Notes under the pieces: model-generated
Told to the model about the DNA's origin: nothing
Database searches by the model: none
Seen by the model: only the letters and a program-made list of their open reading frames with translations
Program-made: the position numbers and the translations under genes
In this document: one piece after another, positions 18,352-27,171 of the stretch
Layout of the letters: the number at the start of each line of letters is the position of its first letter
Numbering within the stretch: the stretch's first letter is position 1
Assembly: GCF_004345245.1 (NCBI RefSeq)
Contig: NZ_SLUQ01000004.1
Span: forward strand, 496,001 to 560,000
Length of the DNA stretch: 64,000 nt
Reading direction: 5' to 3'
Source: Rhizobium sp. BK251
GTDB taxonomy: Bacteria > Pseudomonadota > Alphaproteobacteria > Rhizobiales > Rhizobiaceae

Positions 18352-18453
18352 TGCGACGTAAAGCGTACCGCTTTGACCAGTCCTTCGCTTGAAAAGGCCC
18401 ATTTGCAGGTCTAAGAACGCCGCAGCTTGATCCTCATCGCAAAGGGTTTCCCC

Positions 18454-19566
18454 ATGACAGTGCGCAATCTCCTTCTCCTGCCGGGCGACGGCATCGGCCC
18501 TGAAGCCATGGCCGAAGTCGGCAAAATCATCGACTTCATGAACGAGGCGATGAATGCCGGCTTCGTGACGGACAAGGGCCTGGTCGGCGGTTCTGCCTAC
18601 GATGCGCATGGCGCCTCCATTTCCGAGGCAGACATGGCGAAGGCGATGGCGGCGGACGCCGTTCTCTTCGGCGCGGTCGGCGGTCCGAAGTGGGATGCCG
18701 TTCCCTATGAAGTTCGCCCGGAAGCGGGTCTCCTGCGCCTGCGCAAGGACATGGAGCTCTTCGCCAACCTTAGGCCCGCCATCTGCTACCCGGCGCTGGC
18801 CGATGCTTCCTCCCTCAAGCCGGAGCTGGTCGAAGGCCTCGATATCCTGATCGTGCGCGAACTCACCGGCGGCGTCTATTTCGGCGAGCCGAAGGAGATC
18901 ATCGACCTCGGCAACGGCCAGAAGCGCGGCATCGACACGCAGGTCTACGACACCTACGAGATCGAGCGCATCGCCGCGGTCGCCTTCGAGCTGGCGCGTA
19001 CCAGGAATAACCGCGTCTGCTCGATGGAAAAGCGCAACGTTATGAAGTCCGGCGTGCTCTGGAACCAGGTCGTGACGGAAACGCACAAGGCGAAATATTC
19101 CGACGTCCAGCTCGAGCACATGCTGGCCGATGCCGGCGGCATGCAGCTCGTGCGCAATCCGAAGCAGTTCGACGTCATCGTCACCGACAACCTGTTCGGC
19201 GACATGCTCTCCGACGTCGCTGCCATGCTCACCGGCTCCCTCGGCATGCTGCCTTCGGCCTCGCTCGGCGCACCGGACCCCAAGACCGGCAAGCGCAAGG
19301 CCCTCTACGAGCCGGTCCACGGCTCCGCACCGGATATCGCCGGCAAGGGCCTCGCGAACCCGATCGCCATGATCGCCTCCTTCGCCATGTGCCTGCGCTA
19401 CTCCTTCAACATGGTCGCCGAAGCCGACAGGCTGGAAAAGGCGGTCGCCAACGTGCTCGACAAGGGAATTCGCACTGCCGACATCATGGCCGCCGGCGCC
19501 AGGCAGGTTGGAACCACCGAGATGGGCGACGCCATCCTTTCGGAATTCAAGGCGCTTTCCGCCTGA
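18454..19566 (+). CDS. leuB: 3-isopropylmalate dehydrogenase LeuB
   Basis: Oxidative decarboxylation of 3-isopropylmalate to 2-oxoisocaproate with NAD+, third step of leucine synthesis. 370 residues. Family stretches are [40 protein letters not shown] (substrate arginines), [29 protein letters not shown] (Mg-binding aspartates) and the NAD-binding [17 protein letters not shown] 18454 is the conserved start; an upstream in-frame ATG at 18427 would add nine unconserved residues. The stop codon abuts a parS-like palindrome and a terminator. Confidence 0.97.
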   Translation: MTVRNLLLLPGDGIGPEAMAEVGKIIDFMNEAMNAGFVTDKGLVGGSAYDAHGASISEADMAKAMAADAVLFGAVGGPKWDAVPYEVRPEAGLLRLRKDMELFANLRPAICYPALADASSLKPELVEGLDILIVRELTGGVYFGEPKEIIDLGNGQKRGIDTQVYDTYEIERIAAVAFELARTRNNRVCSMEKRNVMKSGVLWNQVVTETHKAKYSDVQLEHMLADAGGMQLVRNPKQFDVIVTDNLFGDMLSDVAAMLTGSLGMLPSASLGAPDPKTGKRKALYEPVHGSAPDIAGKGLANPIAMIASFAMCLRYSFNMVAEADRLEKAVANVLDKGIRTADIMAAGARQVGTTEMGDAILSEFKALSA

Positions 19567-19582
19567 CATTTCACGTGAAACA
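19567..19582. promoter_or_regulatory. parS-like palindrome (14/16)
   Basis: CATTTCACGTGAAACA differs from TGTTTCACGTGAAACA only in the first two bases. It starts directly after the leuB stop and is followed by TTTTT. It is 32-35 kb from parAB, so it is either a distant weak ParB site or a by-product of a hairpin. The 12-base core TTTCACGTGAAA is perfect. Confidence 0.45.
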
Positions 19583-19591
19583 GTTTTTAGC

Positions 19592-19622
19592 GCCTCCGGA
19601 TTCCACGTCCGGGGGCTCTTTT
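19592..19622 (+). terminator. rho-independent terminator after leuB
   Basis: CCTCCGGA, loop TTCCACG, TCCGGGGG (one G-T pair) then CTCTTTT: a GC-rich 8-bp stem with a U-rich tail, about 30 bases after the leuB stop. Confidence 0.7.
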
Positions 19623-19684
19623 CATTGAACTCCCCGCCCCGCGCTCCTATGTCGGTCCCGACAGCCATTCCACGACGGGAGCCC

Positions 19685-20443
19685 ATGACGGACATCGCCT
19701 ACGCCAAGCCCAGATTCTGGACCGAGCTTTCCCGGCGCTATAACGCCCGCCGGACGATCCACCGGCGCGTCCCGTGGCGCGGCTTCGCCCTTTCGACGAT
19801 CAATATCGTCGCGATCGCCTTCTTCGTCTTCGACATGCCGCTCGGGCAGACGGCAAAAGAACTGCCGCCGCCGCTGATCTCGATCGCCGGCTATGTAACC
19901 GATATCGGCAAGCTCGCCTGGATCCTCGCCGCCGCATGCACGGTCCTTGTCACCGGCTATCTCGTCAGCAGGCGGCTTTCCAACGTCCGGCGCAGGCTGC
20001 GCATGGCCTACCTCCGGCAGATGGCTTCCTATGCCGGGCTTTCCGTGCTCCTCGCGAGCATCGTCGTGCATATCCTCAAGTTCGCGATCGGGCGGGCAAG
20101 GCCGCCGCTCTACAACACGGAGGGCGTGCTCGGTTTCCGTCCCTTCGATGGCGACTTCCTCTACATGAGCTTTCCTTCCGCTCATTCCGCCCATGTCGGC
20201 GCGCTCTTCATGTCGCTAGCGCTCCTCTTTCCGCGCTTTCGCCTGCTTTTCCTCGGCCTTGCCCTCTGGCTCGGCGCGACCAGGGTAATCATCGGCGTAC
20301 ACTATCCGAGCGATGTTGCCGCCGGCCTTGCGCTCGGCGCGTGGTTCGCCTTCGCGACCGCCATTGTCTTTGCCCGCTTTGGATTGGTCTTTTCCGTCGG
20401 CCTCAACGGCTGGCCGATGCCACGTCTCAACCGAATCTTCTGA
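19685..20443 (+). CDS. PAP2-family phosphatase (first of tandem pair)
   Basis: A 252-residue membrane protein of the type 2 phosphatidic acid phosphatase family. All three catalytic motifs are visible: KFAIGRARPP (KX6RP), YMSFPSAHSAHV (PSGH-like, with Ala for Gly) and TRVIIGVHYPSDVAAG (SRX5HX3D-like). About six membrane segments surround them. Substrates in this family include undecaprenyl pyrophosphate and lipid A phosphates; I cannot choose. ATG 19685 follows ACGGGAG; an earlier in-frame ATG at 19649 is possible. It is directly followed by a paralogue. Confidence 0.85.
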   Translation: MTDIAYAKPRFWTELSRRYNARRTIHRRVPWRGFALSTINIVAIAFFVFDMPLGQTAKELPPPLISIAGYVTDIGKLAWILAAACTVLVTGYLVSRRLSNVRRRLRMAYLRQMASYAGLSVLLASIVVHILKFAIGRARPPLYNTEGVLGFRPFDGDFLYMSFPSAHSAHVGALFMSLALLFPRFRLLFLGLALWLGATRVIIGVHYPSDVAAGLALGAWFAFATAIVFARFGLVFSVGLNGWPMPRLNRIF

Positions 20444-20519
20444 AGCGACGGCGGGACGGTTGTAAAACCATTGTCGCATCACCCTGATAGCTCTCAGCGG
20501 ATATTCATCCGGGCTAATC

Positions 20520-21263
20520 ATGGGAACTCAGATGCAGGGGATACTGGCGTCTTTCGATAGACGGCGGCGGCGAGTACAGCGCGACATGGCGCCCCTCAGA
20601 TGGCGGACCTGTCTTTTCGTGACGGTAAACGTCGTCCTCATCTCGATGATGCTGCTCGATGCCGCCGTAGGCGCCAGGGACATCGCCGCGCCTGTGCACC
20701 GGCTCGGTCGAATGCTGACAGATTTCGGTGAATCCGGCTGGATCATCTGTGTGAGCGCCTTCCTCTTCTTCGAGGGCTGGGCCGCCTGTCACCTACTGCG
20801 CTCGGTGCGCTACCGCTGCCAGGCCGTGCAAATCAGCCGCATCGGCGCCTATCTCCTTGTCTCGATCGCCCTCTCCGGGCTCCTCGCCAATCTCCTGAAG
20901 CGCGTCATCGGCAGGGCGCGACCGCAGCATTTCGAGGATCTTGGCATCTTCGGCTTCTCGCCCTTCTCGAATGCCTCCTTCCAGAGCTTTCCCTCGGGCC
21001 ATGCGACGACCATCGGAGCCTTTTTCGCTGCCCTTGCGCTGCTTTTCCCGCGTTACCGCATTCTCTTCCTCGCCTGTGCCCTCTGGCTCGGCATGACCAG
21101 GGTCATGGTCGGGGCGCACTATCCGAGCGACGTCGCGGCAGGCCTCGCCCTCGGCGGCTGGTTCTCGCTGATGATCGCGATCGTCTGTGCCCGCTTGGGT
21201 CTGCTGTTCAGAACCGGTCCGGACGGTTTTCCCTTACCGCGCCGCCCGCTTTCGTGGACCTAG
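20520..21263 (+). CDS. PAP2-family phosphatase (second of tandem pair)
   Basis: 247 residues with the same architecture as the preceding gene: LLKRVIGRARPQHFED (KX6RP), FQSFPSGHATTIGAF (PSGH) and TRVMVGAHYPSDVAAGLALGGWFS. The near-identical third motif and C-terminal region show that the two arose by duplication, then diverged strongly in the N-terminal half. This copy has the canonical PSGH, whereas the first has PSAH. A plausible role is recycling of undecaprenyl pyrophosphate or outer-membrane lipid dephosphorylation. A bidirectional terminator follows. Confidence 0.86.
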   Translation: MGTQMQGILASFDRRRRRVQRDMAPLRWRTCLFVTVNVVLISMMLLDAAVGARDIAAPVHRLGRMLTDFGESGWIICVSAFLFFEGWAACHLLRSVRYRCQAVQISRIGAYLLVSIALSGLLANLLKRVIGRARPQHFEDLGIFGFSPFSNASFQSFPSGHATTIGAFFAALALLFPRYRILFLACALWLGMTRVMVGAHYPSDVAAGLALGGWFSLMIAIVCARLGLLFRTGPDGFPLPRRPLSWT

Positions 21264-21281
21264 GGCTTCCGTGGAAAAGAA

Positions 21282-21317
21282 AAGCCCGACGCCTTTCAGC
21301 GCCGGGCTTAGGTTTTT
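21282..21317. terminator. bidirectional terminator between PAP2 and MFS genes
   Basis: AAGCCCGACGC, loop CTTTCA, GCGCCGGGCTT (one mismatch), followed by AGGTTTTT on the plus strand and preceded by AAAAGAAAAG, which gives a T-run on the minus strand. It serves the plus-strand PAP2 gene and the convergent minus-strand transporter gene. Confidence 0.8.
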
Positions 21318-21332
21318 CAGGACCTGCAGTTC

Positions 21333-23219
21333 TCAATCCATCGCGTGGATGTCGCGATCCTTGGTCTCCGGCAGGAAAAGCATCCCGATGACGAGCGTGA
21401 TGCCCGCAAACACGATCGGGTACCAGAGGCCGTAGTAGATATCACCGGCCGCAGCACTCATGGCGAAGGCCATCGCCGGCAGCAGGCCGCCGAACCAGCC
21501 GTTGCCGATGTGATAGGGCAGCGACATGCCGGTATAGCGGATCCGCGTCGGGAACAGCTCGACCAGCAGGGCAGCGATCGGCCCGTAGACCATCGTCACG
21601 TAGATGACGAGGACCGTCAGCACGGCGATGACGCCTGTCCAGTTCACACGGGCAGGGTCGGCCACCATGGTGAAGGCGCCGCCATTGGCGATCGTGAAGA
21701 CTGCCATGTCGTTGACGCCGGTAATTTCATCGGCGGTCAACAGCTTGCCCGCGACGAGCTGGTCGGCGGTCATCGTGGTCTTTTCGCCGGCGCGAACGGC
21801 CGTCGGATCAAGGCCGAGTTCCGGGTTGGCGGCGACGAAAGCGTCGAGCTTGGAATCCGGAACCTTGATAGGGCCCCGGACCAGCGGATAACCGGCATCG
21901 TGCAGGGCAATGAAGATGCTCTTTTCGAAGGCGGTGTTAAGCGACTTCGCATCGGCACCGGCGGCAACGGCGTCATAGCCCGTGATCGTCTGGTCGCCGA
22001 TCTTCACGGTTGCTGCCGAGCCGGCCGGACCGTCCACGACATCATAGGGTACCGAGTTCCTGGTCAGGAACGAGGTGGCGATATCGCAGGACGTGGTGAA
22101 CTTTGCCGTACCGGTCGGGTTGAACTGGAACTTGCAGTCGCCCGGTGCCGCGGTGACAGTCGCCCGCACCGTTGCCTGCGCCTCAGCGAGTGCCGGATTG
22201 GCAAAGTTGGTCATGGCCTTGAACAGCGGGAAATAAGTGAGCATCGCCAGCAGAAGGCCCGCCATAATGATCGGCTTGCGGCCGATCTTGTCCGAGAGCC
22301 AGCCGAAGAAGACGAAGAAACTGGTACCGATCAGCAGCGATGCGGCGACCATGATGTTCGCCGACTGCGCCTGGACCTTCAGGATGTTTTGCAGGAAGAA
22401 CAGGGCGTAGAACTGTCCGCAATACCAGACAACCGCCTGACCCATGACAGCGCCGAAAAGCGCAAGCAGCGCGACCTTGGCATTCTTCCACTGACCGAAG
22501 GCTTCCGTCAGCGGCGCCTTGGAGCCCTTACCCTCTGCCTTCATCTTCTGGAAAGCCGGCGATTCGTTCATCTTCAGACGGATCCAGACGGACACGCCAA
22601 GAAGAACGACGGAGACTAAGAACGGAATGCGCCAGCCCCAGGCGGCAAATTCGGTGGAACCAAGCCAGTACTGCACGAAGAGAATCACGAGCAGCGACAG
22701 GAAAAGGCCGAGCGTCGCCGTCGTCTGGATCCAGGAGGTGAAATAGCCGCGCCGGCCATGCGGTGCATGTTCGGCCACATAGGTCGCCGCGCCGCCATAT
22801 TCGCCGCCGAGGGCGAGGCCCTGCAGCAGGCGCAGAGCGATCAGGATGATCGGAGCCGCGATGCCGATCGACGCCGAGCCAGGCAGGATGCCCACGAGGA
22901 AGGTCGACAGGCCCATGATCAGGATCGTGATCAGGAAGGTGTATTTGCGGCCGACGAGATCGCCGAGGCGACCGAAGACCAACGCGCCGAAGGGGCGCAC
23001 GAGAAAGCCCGCGGCAAAGGCGAGCAGCGCGAAGATGTTGCGCGTCGTTTCGGGATACTGGCTGAAGAAGGTGGCGCCGATATAGACGGCGAGTGATCCG
23101 TAAAGATAGAAATCATACCATTCGAAAACGGTACCAAGCGATGAGGCGAAGATGACCTTCTTCTCCTCGCTTGTCATCGGACCGGCCTTCGAGCCCCCGA
23201 CGCTTGCGACATTTGCCAT
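21333..23219 (-). CDS. MFS transporter (metabolite:H+ symporter type) with periplasmic insert
   Basis: A 628-residue inner-membrane carrier of the MHS family (ShiA/ProP/KgtP-like): SLGTVFEWYDFYLYGSLAVY, RPFGALVFGRLGDLVGRK (loop 2-3 signature), ALRLLQGLALGGEYGGAATYVAEHAP and WGWRIPFLVS are typical. Most relatives have 430-550 residues. Here a soluble block of about 185 residues (roughly 336-523), with two cysteines 16 apart (C362, C378), sits between the ninth and tenth membrane segments, on the periplasmic side. The substrate is unknown, perhaps a mono- or dicarboxylate. ATG 23219 follows an ACAGAC leader; transcription diverges from the CAP lipoprotein gene. Confidence 0.88.
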   Translation of the reverse strand: MANVASVGGSKAGPMTSEEKKVIFASSLGTVFEWYDFYLYGSLAVYIGATFFSQYPETTRNIFALLAFAAGFLVRPFGALVFGRLGDLVGRKYTFLITILIMGLSTFLVGILPGSASIGIAAPIILIALRLLQGLALGGEYGGAATYVAEHAPHGRRGYFTSWIQTTATLGLFLSLLVILFVQYWLGSTEFAAWGWRIPFLVSVVLLGVSVWIRLKMNESPAFQKMKAEGKGSKAPLTEAFGQWKNAKVALLALFGAVMGQAVVWYCGQFYALFFLQNILKVQAQSANIMVAASLLIGTSFFVFFGWLSDKIGRKPIIMAGLLLAMLTYFPLFKAMTNFANPALAEAQATVRATVTAAPGDCKFQFNPTGTAKFTTSCDIATSFLTRNSVPYDVVDGPAGSAATVKIGDQTITGYDAVAAGADAKSLNTAFEKSIFIALHDAGYPLVRGPIKVPDSKLDAFVAANPELGLDPTAVRAGEKTTMTADQLVAGKLLTADEITGVNDMAVFTIANGGAFTMVADPARVNWTGVIAVLTVLVIYVTMVYGPIAALLVELFPTRIRYTGMSLPYHIGNGWFGGLLPAMAFAMSAAAGDIYYGLWYPIVFAGITLVIGMLFLPETKDRDIHAMD

Positions 23220-23545
23220 TGTCTGTCCTCCACAGAATGAATCGGCGCGCGCCGCGACCTACTCTCCTCCGGGTCCGCCATCGACACGACGCGCTTGCGC
23301 CAAATGTGACAGAAAATGGGCACGAGAAAGAGAGCGGCTTTGGGATTATGACTTTAGTCTAATGCCGCCGCGCGAATTGCCGCAGACATGCCCATACGAC
23401 CCTTCAAGCCTATGGTCCGAGAAGGTTGCAGCCCAGGATTGCCTTGGCAAAGGTGAGCCGGATACTCTGAAGCTTTCAGGCGTTGTGTTAAGAGGAAGGT
23501 CCGCCACGCGCGAACCGTTGCGGGGCAAGAGGGGGAAATCCGAAA
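23220..23545. other. 326-base divergent intergenic region
   Basis: Separates the MFS gene (leftward) from the CAP lipoprotein gene (rightward). It should hold both promoters. No gene-like frame, hairpin or repeat stands out. The segment around 23355 (ATTATGACTTTAGTCTAATG) is relatively AT-rich and is the likeliest promoter zone. Confidence 0.4.
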
Positions 23546-23980
23546 ATGAAAATTCTGCAGACGGTTGCAATTGCGGTTCTGATTTCGGGATGCACAAGTG
23601 CGGCGCAGCTGCCGGCCCCGACGGTCGATTTCGGCCCCCAGACACTGGCCCTCATCAATTCCTACAGGACGAGCCGCGGCCTATCTCCCCTGGCCGAAAA
23701 TGCCACGTTGAAAGCCTTGGCCCTCCAACATAGCCAGTATCAGGCAGCCCGTGGAACCATCAACCACAATGGCTTCCGCGAGAGATCGGCCCAAGCCAAA
23801 GCTGCTGGTCTCAGTGGCGTATGCACGGAAAACGTCGGTATCAGATATCAAAATGCACAGCATCTCTTTTCGGGATGGAGGAATTCCCCGGCCCATAACA
23901 CGAACCTGCTTCGACCTAACATGCGATACGCAGGAGTTGCGGTGGTCGGAAATTACTCGACTTTCTTTGCCTGCGGGTAG
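23546..23980 (+). CDS. CAP/SCP-domain lipoprotein
   Basis: 144 residues. A short signal peptide ends in the lipobox LISGC (Cys16), so the protein should be lipid-anchored. The mature part is a CAP (cysteine-rich secretory protein, pathogenesis-related 1) domain: ALINSYRTSRGLSPLAENATL, HSQYQAARGTINHNGFRERS (His of the putative metal site), CTENVGIR and FSGWRNSPAHNTNLLRPNMRYAGVAVV. The role of bacterial CAP lipoproteins is poorly known; envelope or lipid binding has been proposed for some. GGGGG lies about 10 bases before the ATG. Confidence 0.87.
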   Translation: MKILQTVAIAVLISGCTSAAQLPAPTVDFGPQTLALINSYRTSRGLSPLAENATLKALALQHSQYQAARGTINHNGFRERSAQAKAAGLSGVCTENVGIRYQNAQHLFSGWRNSPAHNTNLLRPNMRYAGVAVVGNYSTFFACG

Positions 23981-24317
23981 CGCTTCATCGGCTTCGACGG
24001 CTTGCGCGGAAGCGCCAGCAAACACGGCCAATTGGCTTGACTCTTTCTGAAAACCTTCTAATACCAGCGGCGGAAAAGGACCAGTCCATGCTTCGTTGCG
24101 AACATGCCGTTGGCGAATGCGCTGTCCAGGCACACGCTGCCGGGCTGGATTTCTGTTTTCCGGTTTCTTCCAAAACCAAGGCCAAAACGACGACGAAAAC
24201 CGTCTGACGTCTCTGGCCTGCCGCTCTCTCCCCGGCTCGGTCGGGGACAGGACGCTGCGATTTGATCGCGGCTCCCCCCTCACCGGACGAGGAGAGAAGA
24301 GAAAGAGAGCTTGAGAA
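23981..24317. other. 337-base region upstream of asd
   Basis: No convincing gene on either strand. The frames that are open here lack family-like sequence. The last 60 bases are purine-rich (GAGGAGAGAAGAGAAAGAGAGC) and lead into the asd ribosome-binding site. The asd promoter should be here, but I cannot point to a clear -35/-10 pair. Confidence 0.4.
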
Positions 24318-25352
24318 ATGGGTTTCAAAGTAGCCGTCGCGGGAGCGACCGGAAATGTCGGGCGCGAAATGCTCAACATTCTCTCCGAGCGTGGTTTTCC
24401 CGCCGATGAGGTCGTGGCGCTCGCTTCGGCCCGCTCCCAGGGCACCGAGGTTTCCTACGGCGACAAGACGCTGAAGGTTTCCAACCTGGAGAACTACGAC
24501 TTCTCCGACACCGATATCTGCCTGATGTCGGCGGGCGGCGAGGTTTCCAAGAAGTTCTCGCCTAAGATCGGCCAGCAGGGCTGCGTCGTCATCGACAACT
24601 CCTCGGCATGGCGCTACGACGCCGACGTGCCGCTGATCGTTCCGGAAGTAAACCCGGATGCCGTCACGCAGTTTTCCAAGCGCAACATCATCGCCAATCC
24701 GAACTGCTCCACCGCCCAGCTCGTCGTCGCGCTGAAGCCGCTGCATGACTTCGCCAAGATCAAGCGCGTCGTCGTCTCGACCTATCAGTCCGTTTCCGGC
24801 GCCGGCAAGGACGGCATGGACGAGCTCTTCAACCAGACGCGCGCCGTCTTCGTCGCCGATCCGATCGAGAACAAGAAGTTCACGAAGCGCATCGCCTTCA
24901 ACGTCATTCCGCACATAGACGTCTTCATGGAGGACGGCTACACCAAGGAAGAATGGAAGGTGCTCGCCGAGACCAAGAAGATGCTTGACCCGAAGATCAA
25001 GGTCACTTGCACGGCTGTACGCGTGCCCGTCTTCATCGGCCATTCCGAATCGGTCAACATCGAATTCGAAAACGAGATCACCGCCGATCAGGCGCGCGAA
25101 ATTCTGCGCGACGCACCGGGTTGCCTCGTCATCGACAAGCACGAGAACGGTGGCTACATCACCCCTTACGAGAGCGCCGGCGAAGACGCGACCTTCATTT
25201 CGCGCATCCGCGAGGACGCAACTGTCGAGAACGGTCTCAACCTGTGGGTCGTTTCCGACAACCTGCGCAAGGGTGCCGCGCTGAATGCCATTCAGATCGC
25301 CGAGCTCCTTATCAACCGCGGCCTCATCAAGCCGCGCAAGCAGGCCGCCTGA
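24318..25352 (+). CDS. asd: aspartate-semialdehyde dehydrogenase
   Basis: NADPH-dependent reduction of aspartyl phosphate to aspartate semialdehyde, the branch point for lysine/diaminopimelate, threonine and methionine. 344 residues: VAVAGATGNVGREMLNIL (NADP Rossmann motif), IDNSSAWRYD, VPEVNPDAV and IANPNCSTAQLV, in which the Cys is the catalytic nucleophile. STYQSVSGAGKDGMDEL and the late VPVFIGHSESVNIEFE with its catalytic His complete the family pattern. The gene appears monocistronic, with a hairpin 30 bases after the stop. Confidence 0.97.
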   Translation: MGFKVAVAGATGNVGREMLNILSERGFPADEVVALASARSQGTEVSYGDKTLKVSNLENYDFSDTDICLMSAGGEVSKKFSPKIGQQGCVVIDNSSAWRYDADVPLIVPEVNPDAVTQFSKRNIIANPNCSTAQLVVALKPLHDFAKIKRVVVSTYQSVSGAGKDGMDELFNQTRAVFVADPIENKKFTKRIAFNVIPHIDVFMEDGYTKEEWKVLAETKKMLDPKIKVTCTAVRVPVFIGHSESVNIEFENEITADQAREILRDAPGCLVIDKHENGGYITPYESAGEDATFISRIREDATVENGLNLWVVSDNLRKGAALNAIQIAELLINRGLIKPRKQAA

Positions 25353-25384
25353 CACGCTTTGTAAACCATTGCAAAAATAAAGTG

Positions 25385-25418
25385 GTCCCGCCGGCTCCGG
25401 CATTCCGGAGGGCGGGAC
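25385..25418 (+). terminator. hairpin after asd
   Basis: GTCCCGCC-GG-CTCCGG, loop CATT, CCGGAG-GGCGGGAC: an 8-bp and a 6-bp stem separated by a two-base bulge. It is very stable. The T-run is weak (TTCCCTT). Probable asd terminator. Confidence 0.65.
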
Positions 25419-25549
25419 TTCCCTTGATCGGCGGGCCTTTCCGGACACTGCAGCAGCGAAATGCAGCCTCGCCAAAACGTGATCGTGACAGACCCGCCCG
25501 GGACTGGCATGGTTCTTGGTCGTCAAGCTATGAACATTCGGGGATTCTC

Positions 25550-26365
25550 ATGCGCATGACAAGAACAGCTCTGGCCGCAGCGGCCATGGCCGCCCTTTTC
25601 AGTACCACGGCAGCGGCGCAAGGCGCCCGTTGCGGCAACACAGGCTCAGGATTCGACGCCTGGGTGGCCGACTTCAAGCAAGAGGCTGCGGCGAACGGCG
25701 TCAGCCGGTCGGTTCTCGATCGGGCCTTCAGCAATGTGAACTACAACGTCAGCACAATCCGCGCCGACCGCGGGCAGAAGAGCTTCAAGCTCTCCTTCGA
25801 CGCATTCATGAAGAAACGCGGCGGGGCAACGATCATCTCTCGCGGCAAGAGCATGAAGCGCTCCAACCAGGCGCTGTTCGCCTCGATCGAACGGCGTTTC
25901 GGCGTGCCGGCCGGTCCGCTGATCGCGATCTGGGGCATGGAGACGGGCTTCGGCAGCTATATGGGCAAGGAGCACACGCTCTCGGCGGTTTCGACGCTTG
26001 CCTATGATTGCCGCCGCTCGGACTACTTCACCGACCAGCTTTATGCGGCCCTGCAGCTTGTTTCGGAAGGCTACCTGAACCCGAATGCCCGCGGGGCAGC
26101 CCACGGCGAGATCGGCCAGACGCAGTTCCTGCCGCGCAATGTCGTTCGCTTCGGCGCCGATGGCGACGGCGATGGCAAGGTCGACATGGTGGGCTCGCGT
26201 GCCGACGCGTTGGCCTCGACCGCAAACTTCCTGCGTGGGCACGGATGGCAGCCGGGACAGGGCTACCAGCCGGGCGAGCCTAACTTCGCGGCAATCCAGG
26301 GCTGGAACGCCGCGAGTGTCTATCAGCAGGCGATCGCCTATATCGGCGCGCAGATCGACGGATAA
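25550..26365 (+). CDS. lytic murein transglycosylase (MltB-like)
   Basis: 271 residues with a signal peptide (about 1-24, ending AAAQG). The catalytic glutamate is Glu131 in IWGMETGFGSYMG; the supporting motifs are GEIGQTQFLPRNVVRFG and DGDGDGKVDMVGSRADALASTANFL, characteristic of the MltB/SLT_2 family. It cleaves the MurNAc-GlcNAc bond of peptidoglycan with formation of 1,6-anhydro ends. There is no C-terminal peptidoglycan-binding domain and no lipobox, so it is probably soluble in the periplasm. ATG 25550 is chosen because the signal peptide starts there. Confidence 0.9.
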   Translation: MRMTRTALAAAAMAALFSTTAAAQGARCGNTGSGFDAWVADFKQEAAANGVSRSVLDRAFSNVNYNVSTIRADRGQKSFKLSFDAFMKKRGGATIISRGKSMKRSNQALFASIERRFGVPAGPLIAIWGMETGFGSYMGKEHTLSAVSTLAYDCRRSDYFTDQLYAALQLVSEGYLNPNARGAAHGEIGQTQFLPRNVVRFGADGDGDGKVDMVGSRADALASTANFLRGHGWQPGQGYQPGEPNFAAIQGWNAASVYQQAIAYIGAQIDG

Positions 26366-26377
26366 ACAAAAGGCATC

Positions 26378-26398
26378 CGGCAGGCGGGACCTGCCGGC
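26378..26398. terminator. hairpin between transglycosylase and carbonic anhydrase genes
   Basis: CCGGCAGG, loop CGGGA, CCTGCCGG: a perfect 8-bp GC-rich stem between two convergent genes. It probably ends transcription of the transglycosylase gene and possibly the opposing one. Confidence 0.6.
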
Positions 26399-26444
26399 CT
26401 CTCATTCCGAAAGAGCCTAATGCGGCTGCAGCGCCGCCCGATCG

Positions 26445-27086
26445 TCAGAGATCCGGGCGGATGAAATCCCGTGTCTCCGCGTCCATCACCCAGAGTTCGC
26501 CGGTCGAGATGTCGAACCAGGCGCCATGAAGCTGAAGCTTGCCCGCATCCTCGCGTGCCTTGATTTCAGGGAATGTCCGCAGGTTGTCCAGCGAGTTGCG
26601 GATAGACACCCGCTCCAGCGCCGTCTGCCGTTCGGAAGCCGTCATGACATCGTTGCTCTGGATCTGCTCGGCAGCCGGCCTGACGAGCGACATCCAGCGG
26701 CCGATGAAGTCGCCGGGCGACAGCGGTTCCGCATTCGGATCGAGCGCGGCGCGGATGCCGCCGCAGCGCCCATGTCCCATGACGACGATGTCGCTGACCT
26801 TAAGGCTGAGGACTGCGAACTCGAGCGCGGCCGAGGTCGCGTGAAAGTGGCCGTCCGGCTCGTAGGGTGGCACCATGTTGGCGACGTTGCGGATAACGAA
26901 GAGTTCGCCCGGTCCGGCATCGAAGATCAATTCGGGGGCGGCGCGGGAATCGCTGCACGCGATCATCAAGGTCGTGGGGCTCTGCCCATCCTCTGCAAGA
27001 CGACGATAGCGCTCGCGCTCGTCGGCATAGCGCCCGCTCATGAAGTTGCGGTAACCTTCGAGGAGTGTCGTGGGGAAACGCTGCAT
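26445..27086 (-). CDS. beta-class carbonic anhydrase
   Basis: Interconverts CO2 and bicarbonate. 213 residues. The zinc ligands are all present: Cys44 and Asp46 in MIACSDSRAAPE (Asp46/Arg48 dyad), His105 and Cys108 in VMGHGRCGGI. FVIRNVANMVPP follows the first motif as usual for beta enzymes. It is probably needed for growth at ambient CO2 by supplying bicarbonate to carboxylases. It stands alone on the minus strand, converging with the transglycosylase gene and upstream of nothing it obviously works with. Confidence 0.94.
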   Translation of the reverse strand: MQRFPTTLLEGYRNFMSGRYADERERYRRLAEDGQSPTTLMIACSDSRAAPELIFDAGPGELFVIRNVANMVPPYEPDGHFHATSAALEFAVLSLKVSDIVVMGHGRCGGIRAALDPNAEPLSPGDFIGRWMSLVRPAAEQIQSNDVMTASERQTALERVSIRNSLDNLRTFPEIKAREDAGKLQLHGAWFDISTGELWVMDAETRDFIRPDL

Positions 27087-27171
27087 GACTCTGGATTACC
27101 CCGCAAGGCGGCCGAGATCAACTGTTGCAGTGCGAAAGGGCCGCGACCGCCCGCACTCTATTTCATAGCCT

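Noticed and set aside
18251..18453. Leucine-type attenuator before leuB
   Set aside because: There is a hairpin, but no short ORF with a run of leucine codons and no terminator with a T-run, so attenuation is not supported.
21345..22619. Open frame of 424 codons antisense to the MFS gene
   Set aside because: Composition is Arg/Asp/His-rich without hydrophobic core patterns, as expected for the complement of a membrane-protein gene.
23985..25526. Open frame of 513 codons antisense to asd
   Set aside because: Same reason: it mirrors asd codon structure and extends through the hairpin after asd. No conserved motif could be found.
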